Translations under genes and position numbers: made by a program
Notes under the pieces: model-generated
The model's database searches: none
Told to the model about the DNA's origin: nothing
What the model saw: only the letters and a program-made list of their open reading frames with translations
Shown: positions 36,483-47,069 of the stretch, piece after piece
Layout: each line of letters opens with the position of its first letter
How positions within the stretch are numbered: position 1 is the first letter of the stretch
Origin: Sipunculus nudus
Taxonomy: Eukaryota; Annelida; Sipuncula; Golfingiida; Sipunculidae
DNA length: 64,000 bases
Direction: 5' to 3'
Assembly: GCA_026874595.1 (NCBI GenBank)
Contig: CM049309.1
Span: 48,282,079 to 48,346,078 of the forward strand

Positions 36483-37778
36483 ATGTTTCACATTAATATC
36501 CTCCTACATGTCTGGGTTTGCTCGAAATCAGGTTTGTAACTCAAATGGATCTAATGCAGTTCTGGGCCATGTATTCATAACGTTAAATACTTCTTTGTAA
36601 ATACCGAATAAATCGGCGATTGTATTTTGTTTATTGAAACATTTACGCTGTATGTATCATCTCTTTATGCAGCGTTTTCTTCAGGGAAAGAACTCACTAT
36701 TGGACCCGCTGTTTTAAATTGTACGGAGCTTGATTCGTGGCATAAACAGATTATTATTCCACATCCGCACACACCCGTGCAATAAGGAAACACTTATCCA
36801 GTGGTTCGGTTCACTTTTTTGCCAGGAGAAAAGGGAAGCTGCGTTTACAGATTTGGAGATCAGTTGCAACGTTGTTGAATGAATTTCGTGTGGTTGCTAG
36901 CACGCATGAGATCATGGTATCAAAATTAGGTATCCATCACGTGACACCACATTTCCCAATGACAATTCGTGATGGCGATTTCATCGGTTTCTACACAGAA
37001 CGTGCTGGTGTGATACCCTATGATGGCTTAGAATGTAAAGAGAATCCTGCAATGTACAAGAAAATAAAGAGTTCCAAGGTGATATCAAAAGACAAGTCAT
37101 TTATATTTTTTCCAAGTGTTGTTAAACCCTGCCGGAAATATTCTGTTCAGGTAATCTTACAAATCCCGAAAGAGGACAATGATGCTTGTAAGTATGATTA
37201 TTTTACCTCACTTATCTGATGCTGTAAATTATTCGTGCGGCTAGAATGATGCTTGTAATAGATTACTCTTATAATAATTATTATGGACATAATAATAAAT
37301 GATCACACACAAGACTGAATAGAGATTTAGCAATAAACGACTCTGACAAACATGACATGCAGATGCCTTGCGTAACAGGGCAAGAATTAATTAAATAGTG
37401 CACCCTGTAAAAAGTGTCATCTTAAATGTGTTATATAAAGAGTCCATTAATTATGTTTTCTGGACAACTGAGTAATGTTATTTTAGTGTTAATACAGTTG
37501 TAGGACAGTATCAAAATCCATTGAACGAAATGGGATGGATCCGAGTGTCGAGTGGTCGTATTGTAAGAGGGATTGTTTCTCAGTCCTTTCACGTCAAGAG
37601 TAGTATTACATGTGCTGCCATCTGCCAGTCTGAACCTTCGTGCAGGAGCTTCACTTATAGTGAAAGCGATATGTGTTGGCTGAATAGTGACGACCAAGAC
37701 AACGTAAATGGCCAGCAGATGGACGAAACAGCAGATTTTTACATTCTGAAAAGAAAAGCATCCAGTGATTATTACTGA
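36483..37778 (+). pseudogene. Secreted PAN/Apple protein, copy 3 (exon 2 disabled)
   Basis: Exon 1 (36483-36531, MFHINILLHVWVCSKS) and exon 3 (37504-37778, TGA) are intact with good splice sites. Exon 2 (36673-37187) has two lesions. A TAA stands at 36783-36785 where copies 1 and 2 have leucine-type codons. A six-T run at 36825-36830 is one base short, and the frame recovers as GKLRLQIWR, GIHHV, RDGDFIGFYT, VIPYD, LECK, KPCRKYSVQV. Introns are phase 1 (141 and 316 nt; donors GTTTGT and GTAAGT). Exon 3 has WIRVSSGRIVRGI and TCAAICQSEPSC then CWLN (C-x3-C-x5-C-x10-C). Because exon 2 is a symmetric 1-1 exon, skipping it would join the leader to the PAN domain in frame. This may be a full pseudogene or a gene reduced to a PAN-only product; the sequence alone cannot tell. 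Confidence 0.75.
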
Positions 37779-37812
37779 ATCCTTTTTAACTGGGATTATC
37801 AAATGAACTACT

Positions 37813-38400
37813 AATAAACCTTTTGCACGCGCATGCGCATTACGATCAACTATAAATAGACCTTTTGCACGTGCATGCGCATTGCGATCAATTACTAATA
37901 GACATTTTGCACGAGCATGCGCATTGCGGTCAACTAATAATAGACCTTTTGCACGAACATGCGCATTGTGATCAACAATAAATTGACCTTTTGCAAGAGC
38001 ATGCGCATTGCGATCACCTACAAATAGACCTTTTGCACGAGCATGCGCATTGCGATCAACTACTAATAGACATTTTGCACGAGCATGCGCATTGCGGTCA
38101 ACTAATAATAGACCTTTTGCACGAGCATGCGCATTGCGATCAACTACTAATAGACATTTTTGCACGAGCATGCGCATTGCGTTCAACTAATAATAGACCT
38201 TTTGCACGAGCATGCGCATTGAGATAAACTACTAATAGACATTTTGCACGAGCATGCGCATTGCGTTCAACTAATAATAGACCTTTTGCACGAGCATGCG
38301 CATTGCGATCAACTGCTAATAGACATTTTGCACGAGCATGCGCATTGCGTTCAACTACTAATAGACATATTGCACGAGCATGCGCACTGCGCGTGATGAT
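37813..38400 (+). repeat. 42-bp minisatellite, 14 units
   Basis: Fourteen units with a period of about 42 bp, each TTTTGCACGAGCATGCGCAT followed by TGCGATCAACTACTAATAGAC-like sequence. 'GACCTTTT' and 'GACATTTT' variants alternate, suggesting an 84-bp dimer. The first unit holds CGCGCATGCGCA, a full match to the NRF-1 palindrome consensus; the others keep GCATGCGCA. It starts 35 bp after the copy 3 stop and overlaps an AATAAA at 37813-37818. The 42-bp period leaves long open frames on both strands, which are artefacts. Confidence 0.92.
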
Positions 38401-39590
38401 TGGCTGCAGTATATCGGTGAAGCGAGTCAGTGGTGGTGGGTTTGCAACTATTAAGGATATTCTAAAAAAATGAAACACTGAAACGTTTCCAGTTTTTTTT
38501 AACAAGGAGATTAATATATTCGTTAAATACAGTTGGTAACGACAATAACCGCCAGATTTGGGTATATTGGTAGGATTCCATTTAATACTCAATACATCTG
38601 AATTCAGATTGTCACTGGTTCACAACAACCTCCACAATTTGAAAAAGTTCCTATTTTCTTGCCTGTGTAAGGATATAAATCTTTTAGGGTTTAATAAGGG
38701 TATATCTATTAGCATTTATTCAGCATCGGAGAGACAATTGCTGTCAGCAAGGCCCTGTACCACGAATAACATAATTTACCTGTATGACAATAAACACACA
38801 CATAATCAAATAACTGCCATGAACTCCCACTTGAACATATCGGACATTCCAAATTTTAGATTAAAAGGCCTCTGGGTGACCTATTTTTGGAAAACATTTT
38901 AAGTAAACTGAGATTTTACCTTGTAACTATTATATTTTTCGATAGGTGATTTATTGAGATGTGTATTTCTGTTTATTCAAATATAAAGAACTTTATCGTT
39001 TTAATCACATATTCTGATATCTGAATACATGACATTTTGATATAGAGTTCACTATATAATATACTTTTTTCAATATATTTTACTCCTAGCTGTGGAATTA
39101 TCCAGGAATCTCAGAGTTACTGAACGACAGCACAAATATAGAAATTCACATTTGTTTGTCAGTTATAGATTATTTTGCACAGAACAATTGTTAACTCTTT
39201 TGAAACGGATGCAAATTATTGGAATAATATGGTAGTAATGGTAGTTCGAACATTTATGTTAACAGTTTTAATTTTGTTGTACATAAATTTCATATTCTTG
39301 TTAAGCGAAGCCATCGCCATCGCGTTATTCCATTATAGCATACGCTGCAAGGTAAAAGAAAAAAAGTGGCATGACACTGTAGATATTTGTACTGTAAATG
39401 TATTGCTGTGTTGTATTATGTTGTGTCAGTATCTGTGACTTTTCTCTATTCAAGAATAAAAATTATCACTTAATGGTGTAAAGTGGGATATTCAGGTCAA
39501 GCAAACGTATTCCAAATCTCATTATATTATCATATTAACTTCTGTGTCGAGAATATTGTGAAAACAAAATCAGTAACTTGTTACCCAAAT
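38401..39590. other. Non-coding stretch, nothing recognised
   Basis: One 114-codon open frame (38558-38902) has no recognisable motif and AT-driven composition; I do not call it. Confidence 0.45.
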
Positions 39591-39599
39591 AGTTAACCA

Positions 39600-40646
39600 T
39601 GGGCACTAAAGAGCTCAGAGATTTACTAGATAAGAAAAAGAAACATTTACTAGATAAAGATAATATGCATCTGAGGAATGTAAAAAAGAGATGAAGAAAT
39701 GTATTTATATTTGTAAACAAAACTACAAGAATAAAGTAGAGGGCTTATTTGAGAGTAAAGATTCAAAATCAGCATGGAAAGGTTTAAAAACCCTTATCGG
39801 CTGCGTCAGGAAGACTGTCTTACCTGAACCAGAAAACATAAATGAGTATTGAATTGAACAAGTTCTGTGCCCGGTTTGACAAACATGATTTTTCAAATAT
39901 GTGTACATCTCTGCTAAATGATCAAGAATTGAAAGAAGACAGGGTTGATGATATAAATGTACAGGATGTTATGAAGGTCTTGAACAAAGTTAAAGTTGGC
40001 AAGGCCATGGGCCCAGAGAAATTGAGTGGAAAGGTGCTCAAAGTGGTAAGGGATTGGCACCCATATTCACCTGGTTGTTTCAAATTTCATTAATCACGGA
40101 TTATGTTCCAATTTTTTGGAAAAATTCAGAAATTATACCGCTGGCTAAAAACAATTCTCCAAAGGTTTTAAACGACCTAAGACCAGTGGCACTCACTGAA
40201 ATTGTCATTAAATGTTTTGAAATGATAATAAATGCGATGTTATGTAGACAAAATAAACAGAACCAAGACCCTTTACAATTTGCCTACACCACAAGGCGGA
40301 GTGTTGAGGATCCTAATATTCTAATCACACACAACATTCTAAAATTCCTTGATTCGCCTAGTAGCAATGGAAATAGCAAGTTTTATAAAAATCCTTTTTA
40401 TAGATTTTTCTAGCGCTTTTAATACAATTCAACCACACTAGCTTCTGAAAAAATCTTCTTAACTTGAATGTCAGCCCATCTATCATAAGGTGGACATATA
40501 GCTTCTTAACATCCAGGTGCCAGTTTGTCAAATCTGAGGAAAATCAAACAAAAACAGGTAGGTGATCCACAGGGATGCGTTCTCTCGCCCATATTATTCA
40601 CTTTATATACCAGTGACTGCAGGGTAACCTCTGAGAGTTGTAAATT
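39600..40646 (+). mobile_element. Rex1/CR1-like non-LTR retrotransposon, 5' part
   Basis: RT remnant in shifting frames: SAWKGLKTLIG (39771), KVGKAMGPEKLSGKVLK (39989), a frame change near 40065, then NSEIIPLAKNN, NDLRPVALTEIVIKCFE (40170), QDPLQFAYTTRRSVED (40263), and a degraded PQGCVLSP-like stretch near 40570. These are the fingers and palm of a CR1/Rex1-type RT. The 5' end is truncated. The element is interrupted at 40646 by an LTR retrotransposon and resumes at 44969. Confidence 0.8.
40643..40646 (+). other. Target-site duplication AATT, left copy
   Basis: AATT directly precedes the left LTR, and AATT at 44969-44972 directly follows the right LTR. Keeping only one copy gives an uninterrupted RT reading across the junction (CKLIKYADETAL). 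Confidence 0.75.
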
Positions 40647-40867
40647 TGTTAAAGATGCTAATACATGCTGAACCCGGGTGATATATGAGTGTCCCTTACC
40701 ACAATTACGACACGGTGTTGCTGTCACAGCACAGATCTTTCTTCCGTTCGCGCTGGACCCGATAAAGTTCTGATCCTCTTGTTGAACTTGACGCTTCTGC
40801 TCGCTTCCGGCTTCATGCGCCGGCGTCCTCATTCATTGACCTCTGACCCCAGGTTAAATCTTCTACA
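40647..40867 (-). repeat. Left LTR (3' LTR of the minus-strand element), 221 bp
   Basis: Starts TGTTAAAGATGC and ends CTTCTACA on the + strand. It aligns end to end with 44748-44968 without gaps. Confidence 0.88.
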
Positions 40868-40885
40868 CTCCCCCCCCCCCCCCCC
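40868..40885 (-). promoter_or_regulatory. Polypurine tract
   Basis: On the minus strand this is a run of G ending GAG, directly before the 3' LTR. That is the usual place of the primer for plus-strand synthesis, and it fixes the element's orientation. Confidence 0.65.
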
Positions 40886-41796
40886 GTTTTCTAAAAACAG
40901 AGGACATTTGCAGAAATACGTATATATATGTGGTGGTAAAGTACTATACTATGACCAGGGCGCTCTCAGTATAACACTGATTAATATATAGGCACCCGCT
41001 AAGCCAATAACCCGGGGAGGTATCGAGTACAGAGTGCATAACATCGTTTAGATTCAAGATCGCGGAGATAACATGGCCTATCAAGAAGTAACAGGGCAAA
41101 TGAAAAGTGAAATCGGTGCATTGCCACCGTACCCAGTGCATACAAGTACATCAATGAAATAATCTGTGCTAGTAGAAATAAGGTAACTAACAGAAACAGG
41201 TGCATGCATGAACCACTGGGCAACACACCACAGACCTATATATATCCAAGGCAGTCTTTGTCCTTAACAATAACATATATCATAGAAATTCCATTTACGA
41301 ACACCCCGGCCAACGTGAGACACCACAAGCGCTTTGTAAAAGCCCAGGATGCTCCCATGGCTGGACAAGACCTATCACTAGCTGTTGGTGACTACAGACC
41401 TACCTGCTCCACTACAAGTCGGTCCTAGCTACTAGCTTCACTCGCCGCTGACGACTACAAGCATACTTACTAACATGTAGGATCCGCATACAAGGGTGGT
41501 GCCGATACCTCCTGCCCCAACAATATTCCTACATATCTACATATTATATACGGGTCTAGCACCGATTACGGTGACTCCAAACCCCAGTTCCAATACACAT
41601 TAACAGTGAGGTCGAGCACCGATACCGGAGCCTCTAAACCTCACAAACACATACAGCTAATAGCCTACATGGAATACTGTGTCACAGAATGTCAAAACAG
41701 CCCGGCATCCATCAGTATCCAAACAGTATCGGCATCCATCCTATCAGCACCAAGTGGCGGTACTAATACATCCATCTCGCTTGACTTGGTCTTTCT

Positions 41797-42653
41797 TTAG
41801 TACCACTGTCTGCTCCTGACCACACTCACAAACTCATCTGCCGATATCACCGATGTTGCGGCGACCAATCCCTTTAAATCCGAAGTCGGCTCCACCATGA
41901 ACCCAGGATTTTTCCCTGTGATATCCGCGACTTGCACTGTCACTGGAACCACCGACACAGACCCAGGTGAGATGACGCTCTTTTTTGCTACCACTACCCT
42001 GTAAACCGGGTGGCTTACACCATCTACTCCCTTCTTGAAAGTGGCAGTAATGAAATTGTTATCTATACTCATTTCCCCGTAGCAAAATTGACTATACACT
42101 CCATTTCATACGAGTATTCTAATCCTAGCAACACAGGGTCCTGAATCTCTGCGGTGTAGACTGTCCACAATTCGGTGCGTTTCCCTAACTCCTTCCCTTC
42201 TTACTGCCGGTACCGTTTTGTCTGTATCCCAGACCCTTTAAGTACCACTTTTTTTCCGTGTATGTCTGTGAACCTTTCACCCAGGACAGCAGGGTTTCCT
42301 ACGGTGTCTTGTGCCGCACTATCCACAATAGCCTCACTCTTCTACCCATTAATCACTACTGATACTGACAGACTGCCACCCAGGAACCGTCTTGTGTGTA
42401 TCACATCCTCTTCGTTATCAACATCCGGGCCTTCCGCACTATCCGCGAGGTCGGTTTGTGTATGAGACGTTAGGCAAGGACTAGAAGAATTCTGTCTACT
42501 GGCGATAATGTGGTCGCCGTTAGACAGAGTTGTCCGATTGCCACTGATAGTATTAACCGCTACATCCTCATATTGACCCTTATCTGGTGAGGCCATAGGC
42601 GACTTACCTGGTACCAGATGACCTGCAGGGACTACATTGCTGGAAACTGACAT
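41797..42653 (-). pseudogene. Degraded gag/protease-side frames of the LTR element
   Basis: Two minus-strand frames (42342-42653 and 41797-42099). The second contains VYRVVVAKKSVISPGSVSVV, resembling the linker with a 'P-x-S' turn found near the protease/RT boundary of gypsy-type polyproteins. No DSG protease site was identified. Weak evidence. Confidence 0.35.
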
Positions 42654-42848
42654 GGAAGGAGTAACATCTACACCTTTATCCTGTATAAAGAAATCGCGAT
42701 TATCCTGTTAGCCTACCTGTGTAGTCGAGCGACGGCCACCTGTCTCGATCGTTATGAGTTTAAAGGGGATGGTGCACCCTCTGGTGCGGGCTTCGTACCG
42801 CTAACGGTTCCCGAAGCAGTCACTACCAGTCTTGGGTGGCTTTGTTGG

Positions 42849-42890
42849 ACATTCTCGTGCAAAATGGCCGGACTTGTGACACCAGTAACA
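42849..42890 (-). pseudogene. Gag CCHC zinc knuckle
   Basis: Minus-strand reading CYWCHKSGHFAREC fits C-x2-C-x4-H-x4-C exactly. It is followed by PTKPPKT and soon by a stop. It is the nucleocapsid-type RNA-binding knuckle of retrotransposon gag. Confidence 0.85.
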
Positions 42891-42951
42891 TTCTAGCTGG
42901 TTTCTAGACGCACCCTAAGAATGCGGTTGCTATCGACCGCTTGGGTTGGTG

Positions 42952-43185
42952 TCAGTAGCCGGGCCCCTTCTGGCTGGTAGAAATTTGGCCCATGTGATGT
43001 GTCAGCTTCTCAATGGATTTCGCCATCACCTCCATAGAAACCTTCAAGTGAGTCATAAGCTTTTCCATCCTTTTGGCCAACGCGTCCACTGGGGTAGAAT
43101 GAGACTGTGCGGTCACTGCACGAAAGGTCGGGCATTCCTTTGTGACTTCTGGATTCAAATTCGAATTAAAAAAATATAATAGCAC
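42952..43185 (-). pseudogene. Gag fragment with amphipathic helix
   Basis: Minus-strand frame with ALAKRMEKLMTHLKVSMEVM and AKSIEKLTHHMGQI, a helical coiled-coil-like segment just upstream of the zinc knuckle in transcription order, as in many gag proteins. It is interrupted before the knuckle. Confidence 0.45.
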
Positions 43186-43284
43186 TATGTTACCTGAATT
43201 ACATTGAAATTACAAAACCCGAAAAAAAAATCACGATGTTATTTTATATACTGAAAAAATAAATAAATAATATGTGACCTGAAT

Positions 43285-43340
43285 TTCCGAAAAAAAGTCT
43301 TATAAAAAAATCACAGTGCCTTTGAGTTGCATAACCGAGG

Positions 43341-43385
<45 letters not shown>

Positions 43386-43640
43386 AATGTTGCATGGGTT
43401 TGCCTAGTGGAATAGAAAAATAAGAAAAATCCCACTTATCCTGAAGAACTGCCCTATCCCGAAAAAAAAATGTTTATTTAATTGCAAAGTGTACTGAAAA
43501 AAAGTCTTATAAAAAAATCACAGTGCCTTTGAGTTGCTTAACCGATGGGTATATATATATAATCACAATGTTGCATGGGTTTGCCTAGTAGAATAGAAAA
43601 ATAAGAAAAATCCCACTTATCCTGATGTTTATTTAATTGC
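43285..43640. repeat. Direct duplication inside the LTR element
   Basis: AAAAAAGTCTTATAAAAAAA, TCACAGTGCCTTTGAGTTGC and GTTGCATGGGTTTGCCTAGT occur in the same order at 43290-43440 and 43497-43625. The two copies differ mainly in TA-tract length. Confidence 0.85.
43342..43382. repeat. (TA)n microsatellite
   Basis: Pure TA run within the LTR element. Confidence 0.95.
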
Positions 43641-43877
43641 AAAGTGTACTGAAAATAAATAAATAAATAAAATTTCACTATGATACCTGGATTACACAGC
43701 AACTACTAAATACCATAAAATAAAATTAAAAAATAAATTTTAATTGACACCTTTAAAGTGAATGCAATGCCATCAAGTAAATGTGAGAAGCCTTGAATTG
43801 AGCTGCACCGTAATGTGTGTTTATAGCATTAATAATCACACTGTGACGCAATACTTTGCAAATATATCTCTCACCAG

Positions 43878-43880
<3 letters not shown>

Positions 43881-43939
<59 letters not shown>
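43881..43939. repeat. (TA)n microsatellite
   Basis: TA run with one TTTA interruption. Confidence 0.95.
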
Positions 43940-43940
<1 letters not shown>

Positions 43941-44481
43941 CCAACATAGACATATGATTCTGTTTCCGTGTAAGCTTTGCTCCAATTCAAACCAACGCCC
44001 TTATAAATTACTAAAGTCAGTAAGAGATGCCCTACAAGTCCATGTGCAAGATCAGTAATATACACCTTACTTTAACAATACGTGTTACCTGGTTACGCTA
44101 TTGTTAAGATATTTCCATGAACTGACAATTCTGTTCAAAGTCAGTAATAGAGACTGTTAGTATCACCTCAAAACGTTATGGTACTGTTTACATAACAGAC
44201 GTACACACCGGGTTCAGCAACCTCAGAGTTATACAAGACACAATGCTAATTGGCCAAATCAGTCAACAGGCAATCCCAGGCAAATGCACCGAGCCGGTGA
44301 CCTCTGACCTCGGTACGTTACCAGCCACAATTAACCACAACTTGGGCAAATCTCCGCACCTCCAATGATAAATAAGTCAGCCGAGTCAAAGCTACCAAAA
44401 AGTCTAACAATTGCCTTGTTTCCGGTTGCAAATCCACTCCGAATGGCTCTATTATTCTGTGCGCGGTCAGATGCATCGCGC

Positions 44482-44551
44482 CGGTGACCCTAGACCCAGT
44501 TGTGGCTCTGTTGGGAACACAACAGAGCCACAACTGGGTCTACGGTGACCC
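44482..44551. mobile_element. 52-bp perfect palindrome with 9-bp target duplication, copy B
   Basis: Arms of 23 bp (44491-44513 and 44520-44542; outer end TAGACCCAGTTGTGG) are exact inverse complements around the loop GGAACA. CGGTGACCC flanks both sides (44482-44490, 44543-44551). A diverged parallel stretch at 44286-44311 (GAGCCGGTGACCTCTGACCT) has no palindrome and serves as an empty-site control. Copy A is at 7844-7882. Confidence 0.8.
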
Positions 44552-44747
44552 CTGACCTTCAAACAAACGTAGAAATCTGACGCAAAAAAGACCATTCGAC
44601 ATAATATTTCTCTATTAATCTCTACGACCTATTAAAGATTTCGTTCTTTATTCCCTAACTGATCAAATAAACCATAATGATGCGACCAAATTCCGCTAGC
44701 TCAAAATTCCGAAATTACCATTCTTAACAATTATTTTACGTTGGAGA

Positions 44748-44968
44748 TGTTGAAGATGCTAATACATGCTGAACCCGGGTGATATATGAGTGTCCCTTAC
44801 CACAATTACGACACGGTGTTGCTGTCACGGCAAAAATCGTTCCTCCATTCGCGCTGGACCCGGTAAAGTTCTGCTCCTCTTTTTGAACTTGACGCTTCTG
44901 TTCGCTTCCGGCCTCATGCGCCTGCGTCCTCATTCATTGACCTCTGACCCCAGGTCAAATCCTCTACA
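44748..44968 (-). repeat. Right LTR (5' LTR of the minus-strand element), 221 bp
   Basis: Starts TGTTGAAGATGC and ends CCTCTACA on the + strand, the same length as the left LTR. A CRNCGKGH-like reading inside it is chance. Confidence 0.88.
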
Positions 44969-45680
44969 AATTGATCAAATACGCCGATGAAACGGCACTG
45001 ATTAGCCTCTGTAATAATTCAGACTTAGTTTATAGGTTAGAGGTACAAAGATTTGTGGAGTGGTTTGACAATAACTTCTTAGAACTCAATGTTAGGAAGA
45101 CAAAAGAAATGATTATAGATTATAGGTAAGGGAACAAAAACATGAACCTCTTACCATAAATGGCAAAACCGTGGAAAATGTGACAAAATACAAATATCTT
45201 GGTACAATAACAGACGAAAAATTTACAATTGAAGCTAATGTGCAAAACATTTATAAAAAGGCAAATATGAGATTGTTTTTCTTGAGAAAACTGTACCGGA
45301 TGAATGTTAAATTGATACGAAAATAATGGAACTTTTTTATATGTCTGTGATTCAGTCAGTTCTAACATTATGCATTACAAGCTGGTTCGGAAATTGTAAT
45401 ACAGCATCCGTAAAACAAACTGGGAAGAATTGTTCGTGCAGGGATAAAGTTGGGTCTCAAGAATGTAAAGCTGCTGAATGAACTCTATTGCTGCTGTGTC
45501 ACACGAAAGGCACAGTCTATCAGGGCTGATTCTACACATGAACTGTCTTGTTTATATGATACCCTAAGGTCGGGAAGAGGGCTAAGGGCTGAACATTGCC
45601 GCACAGCAAGATACAGGAAAAGTTTCATACTTACTAGTATTAGATTGTTAAATGGTAGAGAAAGCACTGTGATGTGATAT
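44969..45680 (+). mobile_element. Rex1/CR1-like retrotransposon, 3' part
   Basis: It resumes exactly at the RT catalytic region: LIKYADETALISLCN (44973), NFLELNVRKTKEMIIDY, then in other frames INGKTVENVTKYKYLG (45159) and KANMRLFFLRKL, and finally GRIVRAGIKLGLKNVK... RYRKSFILTSIRLLNGRES with TGA near 45677. This is the C-terminal region of Rex1-type polymerases. Several frameshifts disable it. The 3' end beyond 45680 is uncertain. Confidence 0.8.
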
Positions 45681-46315
45681 AGTAATTGTATATATTTTAT
45701 GTAGTATAGATCAGCTCACTCTTGCGTATGTATAATACCTGTGAAGTGCTATAATGCCAGTGATATACTTAATATAATGCCAGTTTTGTGCTATAATTGT
45801 CTGTGATGTGCTATAAAGTCTGTTCTTGATTCATGTACAATAGCTGTATAGGTGACTAATGTGCTGTAAATGCTTGCTTATCTTATCTAACGTGATTGCC
45901 TATGGAAAAAATATTAATATAGCTTTTACATAAAATGAGCCCAATTCCTGGAGGTAAAACATTTTTAAATGAAAACTATTTTTTCTATCTATTTTTCCAC
46001 AAAAATGTGTGATTTGTTCAAAAACTATTGGCACATCTATGAGAACTGTCAACTCAGCGGTGACGACACACAAAACAAATCACCTGTGACTAAAAATTCA
46101 AGATCTCAGTGAAATCACAGTATTTCTGCTAATGTCAGTGCCAAATTTTCAGGAGAGAATAAAAACAACATGCATTACTATATCTGACTTGTTGATAAAA
46201 TTTAGTCCGTGATGTCATACGTGTACGAGCCAATCAATTTAGGAAAAAGTCTGAGATCTTGTTGAAATCCCTCGTTCACACAACAAACACACGTGGAATA
46301 TGTTTACTTAACCTG

Positions 46316-46317
<2 letters not shown>
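45681..46317. other. Possible LINE 3' tail and non-coding DNA
   Basis: GTGCTATAATGCCAGT-like words repeat three to four times at 45745-45830, perhaps part of the LINE 3' region. Nothing else was recognised. Confidence 0.4.

Positions 46318-46368
<51 letters not shown>
46318..46368. repeat. (TA)n microsatellite
   Basis: Pure TA run. Confidence 0.95.
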
Positions 46369-46369
<1 letters not shown>

Positions 46370-46601
46370 CTTGTAAGAGTCCAAGCATTGTGGCCAATAT
46401 TTTATTTTCTGGAATTCACCAGTGTCACACAACATGGTAAATGAAATCAATATTTTTTATTCTTTGTGGTGATAAAAAAACGCTTGAAGCGTATAATAAC
46501 AGTAATAAATGTATCCGTATTTTCTTGTTATTGACACGCGTTTGATCGGATTACATAGTAATGAAATCTTGTGAATGTGGCCGACGAGAAAACAAGCCAG
46601 T

Positions 46602-46770
46602 ATGACGTGTCCATCTATCTAAAACGGAACGACGTGACGCGTTCATCTATTTAAAACAGGTCGACGTGACATGTCAATCTATCTGAAACAGGCCGACATG
46701 ACATATTCATCTATTTAAAACAGGTCAACGTGACGTGCCCATCTATATAAAACAGGCAACGTGACGTCTT
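46602..46770. repeat. 32-bp minisatellite, about five units
   Basis: Units of the form GACGTGACGCGTTCATCTAT plus TTAAAACAGGTC are repeated about 5.3 times. The array ends AACGTGACGTC and carries several TGACG half-CRE-like words. Confidence 0.85.
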
Positions 46771-47029
46771 CAAAACACTGTATAAACCTGTTTTAAACAG
46801 GTAGCATTAACTTACCTAGTCCGTAAACAGTGCGTTTGGCATAATTTGTTACTGTCCGTTTTAGTCACATGCACTTAACACAGTGGTGGCGACGGTGGGG
46901 GGGGGGGGGGGTAGTAAGCATTAACGGACTCCTCCCCACCGTTGTTTAAGCATATATGTATATAACGTATTTACGTGAATTTAAAGCTCTGTAGAATATC
47001 CAAATTACAGAGAAAAGGGGCACGGGATT

Positions 47030-47030
<1 letters not shown>

Positions 47031-47069
<39 letters not shown>
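47031..47069. repeat. (TG)n microsatellite
   Basis: Pure TG run, about 19 units. Confidence 0.95.

Larger units (their letters stand above)
40647..44968 (-). mobile_element. LTR retrotransposon (Ty3/gypsy-like, degraded) nested in the Rex1-like LINE
   Basis: Two 221-bp direct repeats (40647-40867 and 44748-44968), each starting TG and ending CA, enclose 3.9 kb. A purine run on the minus strand adjoins the left LTR (40868-40885), so transcription is leftward and the right LTR is the 5' one. A CCHC zinc knuckle on the minus strand (42849-42890) marks a gag remnant. Further minus-strand frames at 42342-42653 and 41797-42099 may be the gag-protease end. I see no reverse transcriptase or integrase, so the copy is deleted and non-autonomous. 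By my hand count the LTRs differ at about 15 of 221 positions. The primer-binding site next to 44747 is not clear. The class is inferred from gag and layout. Confidence 0.8.

Noticed and set aside
37431..38186. Long minus-strand frame with NAHARAK repeats (251 codons)
   Set aside because: The 42-bp period is a multiple of three, so the minisatellite stays open in several frames on both strands. The frame is broken where one unit has an extra T near 38160.
38140..38592. Second repeat-derived minus-strand frame (150 codons)
   Set aside because: Same minisatellite artefact, with random sequence at its start.
38558..38902. 114-codon + strand frame
   Set aside because: No motif, leader or splice context; composition typical of chance frames in AT-rich DNA.
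44736..44933. Zinc-knuckle-like CRNCGKGH on the minus strand of the right LTR
   Set aside because: It lies inside the LTR, lacks the closing cysteine, and repeats in the left LTR; chance resemblance. The real gag knuckle is at 42849-42890.
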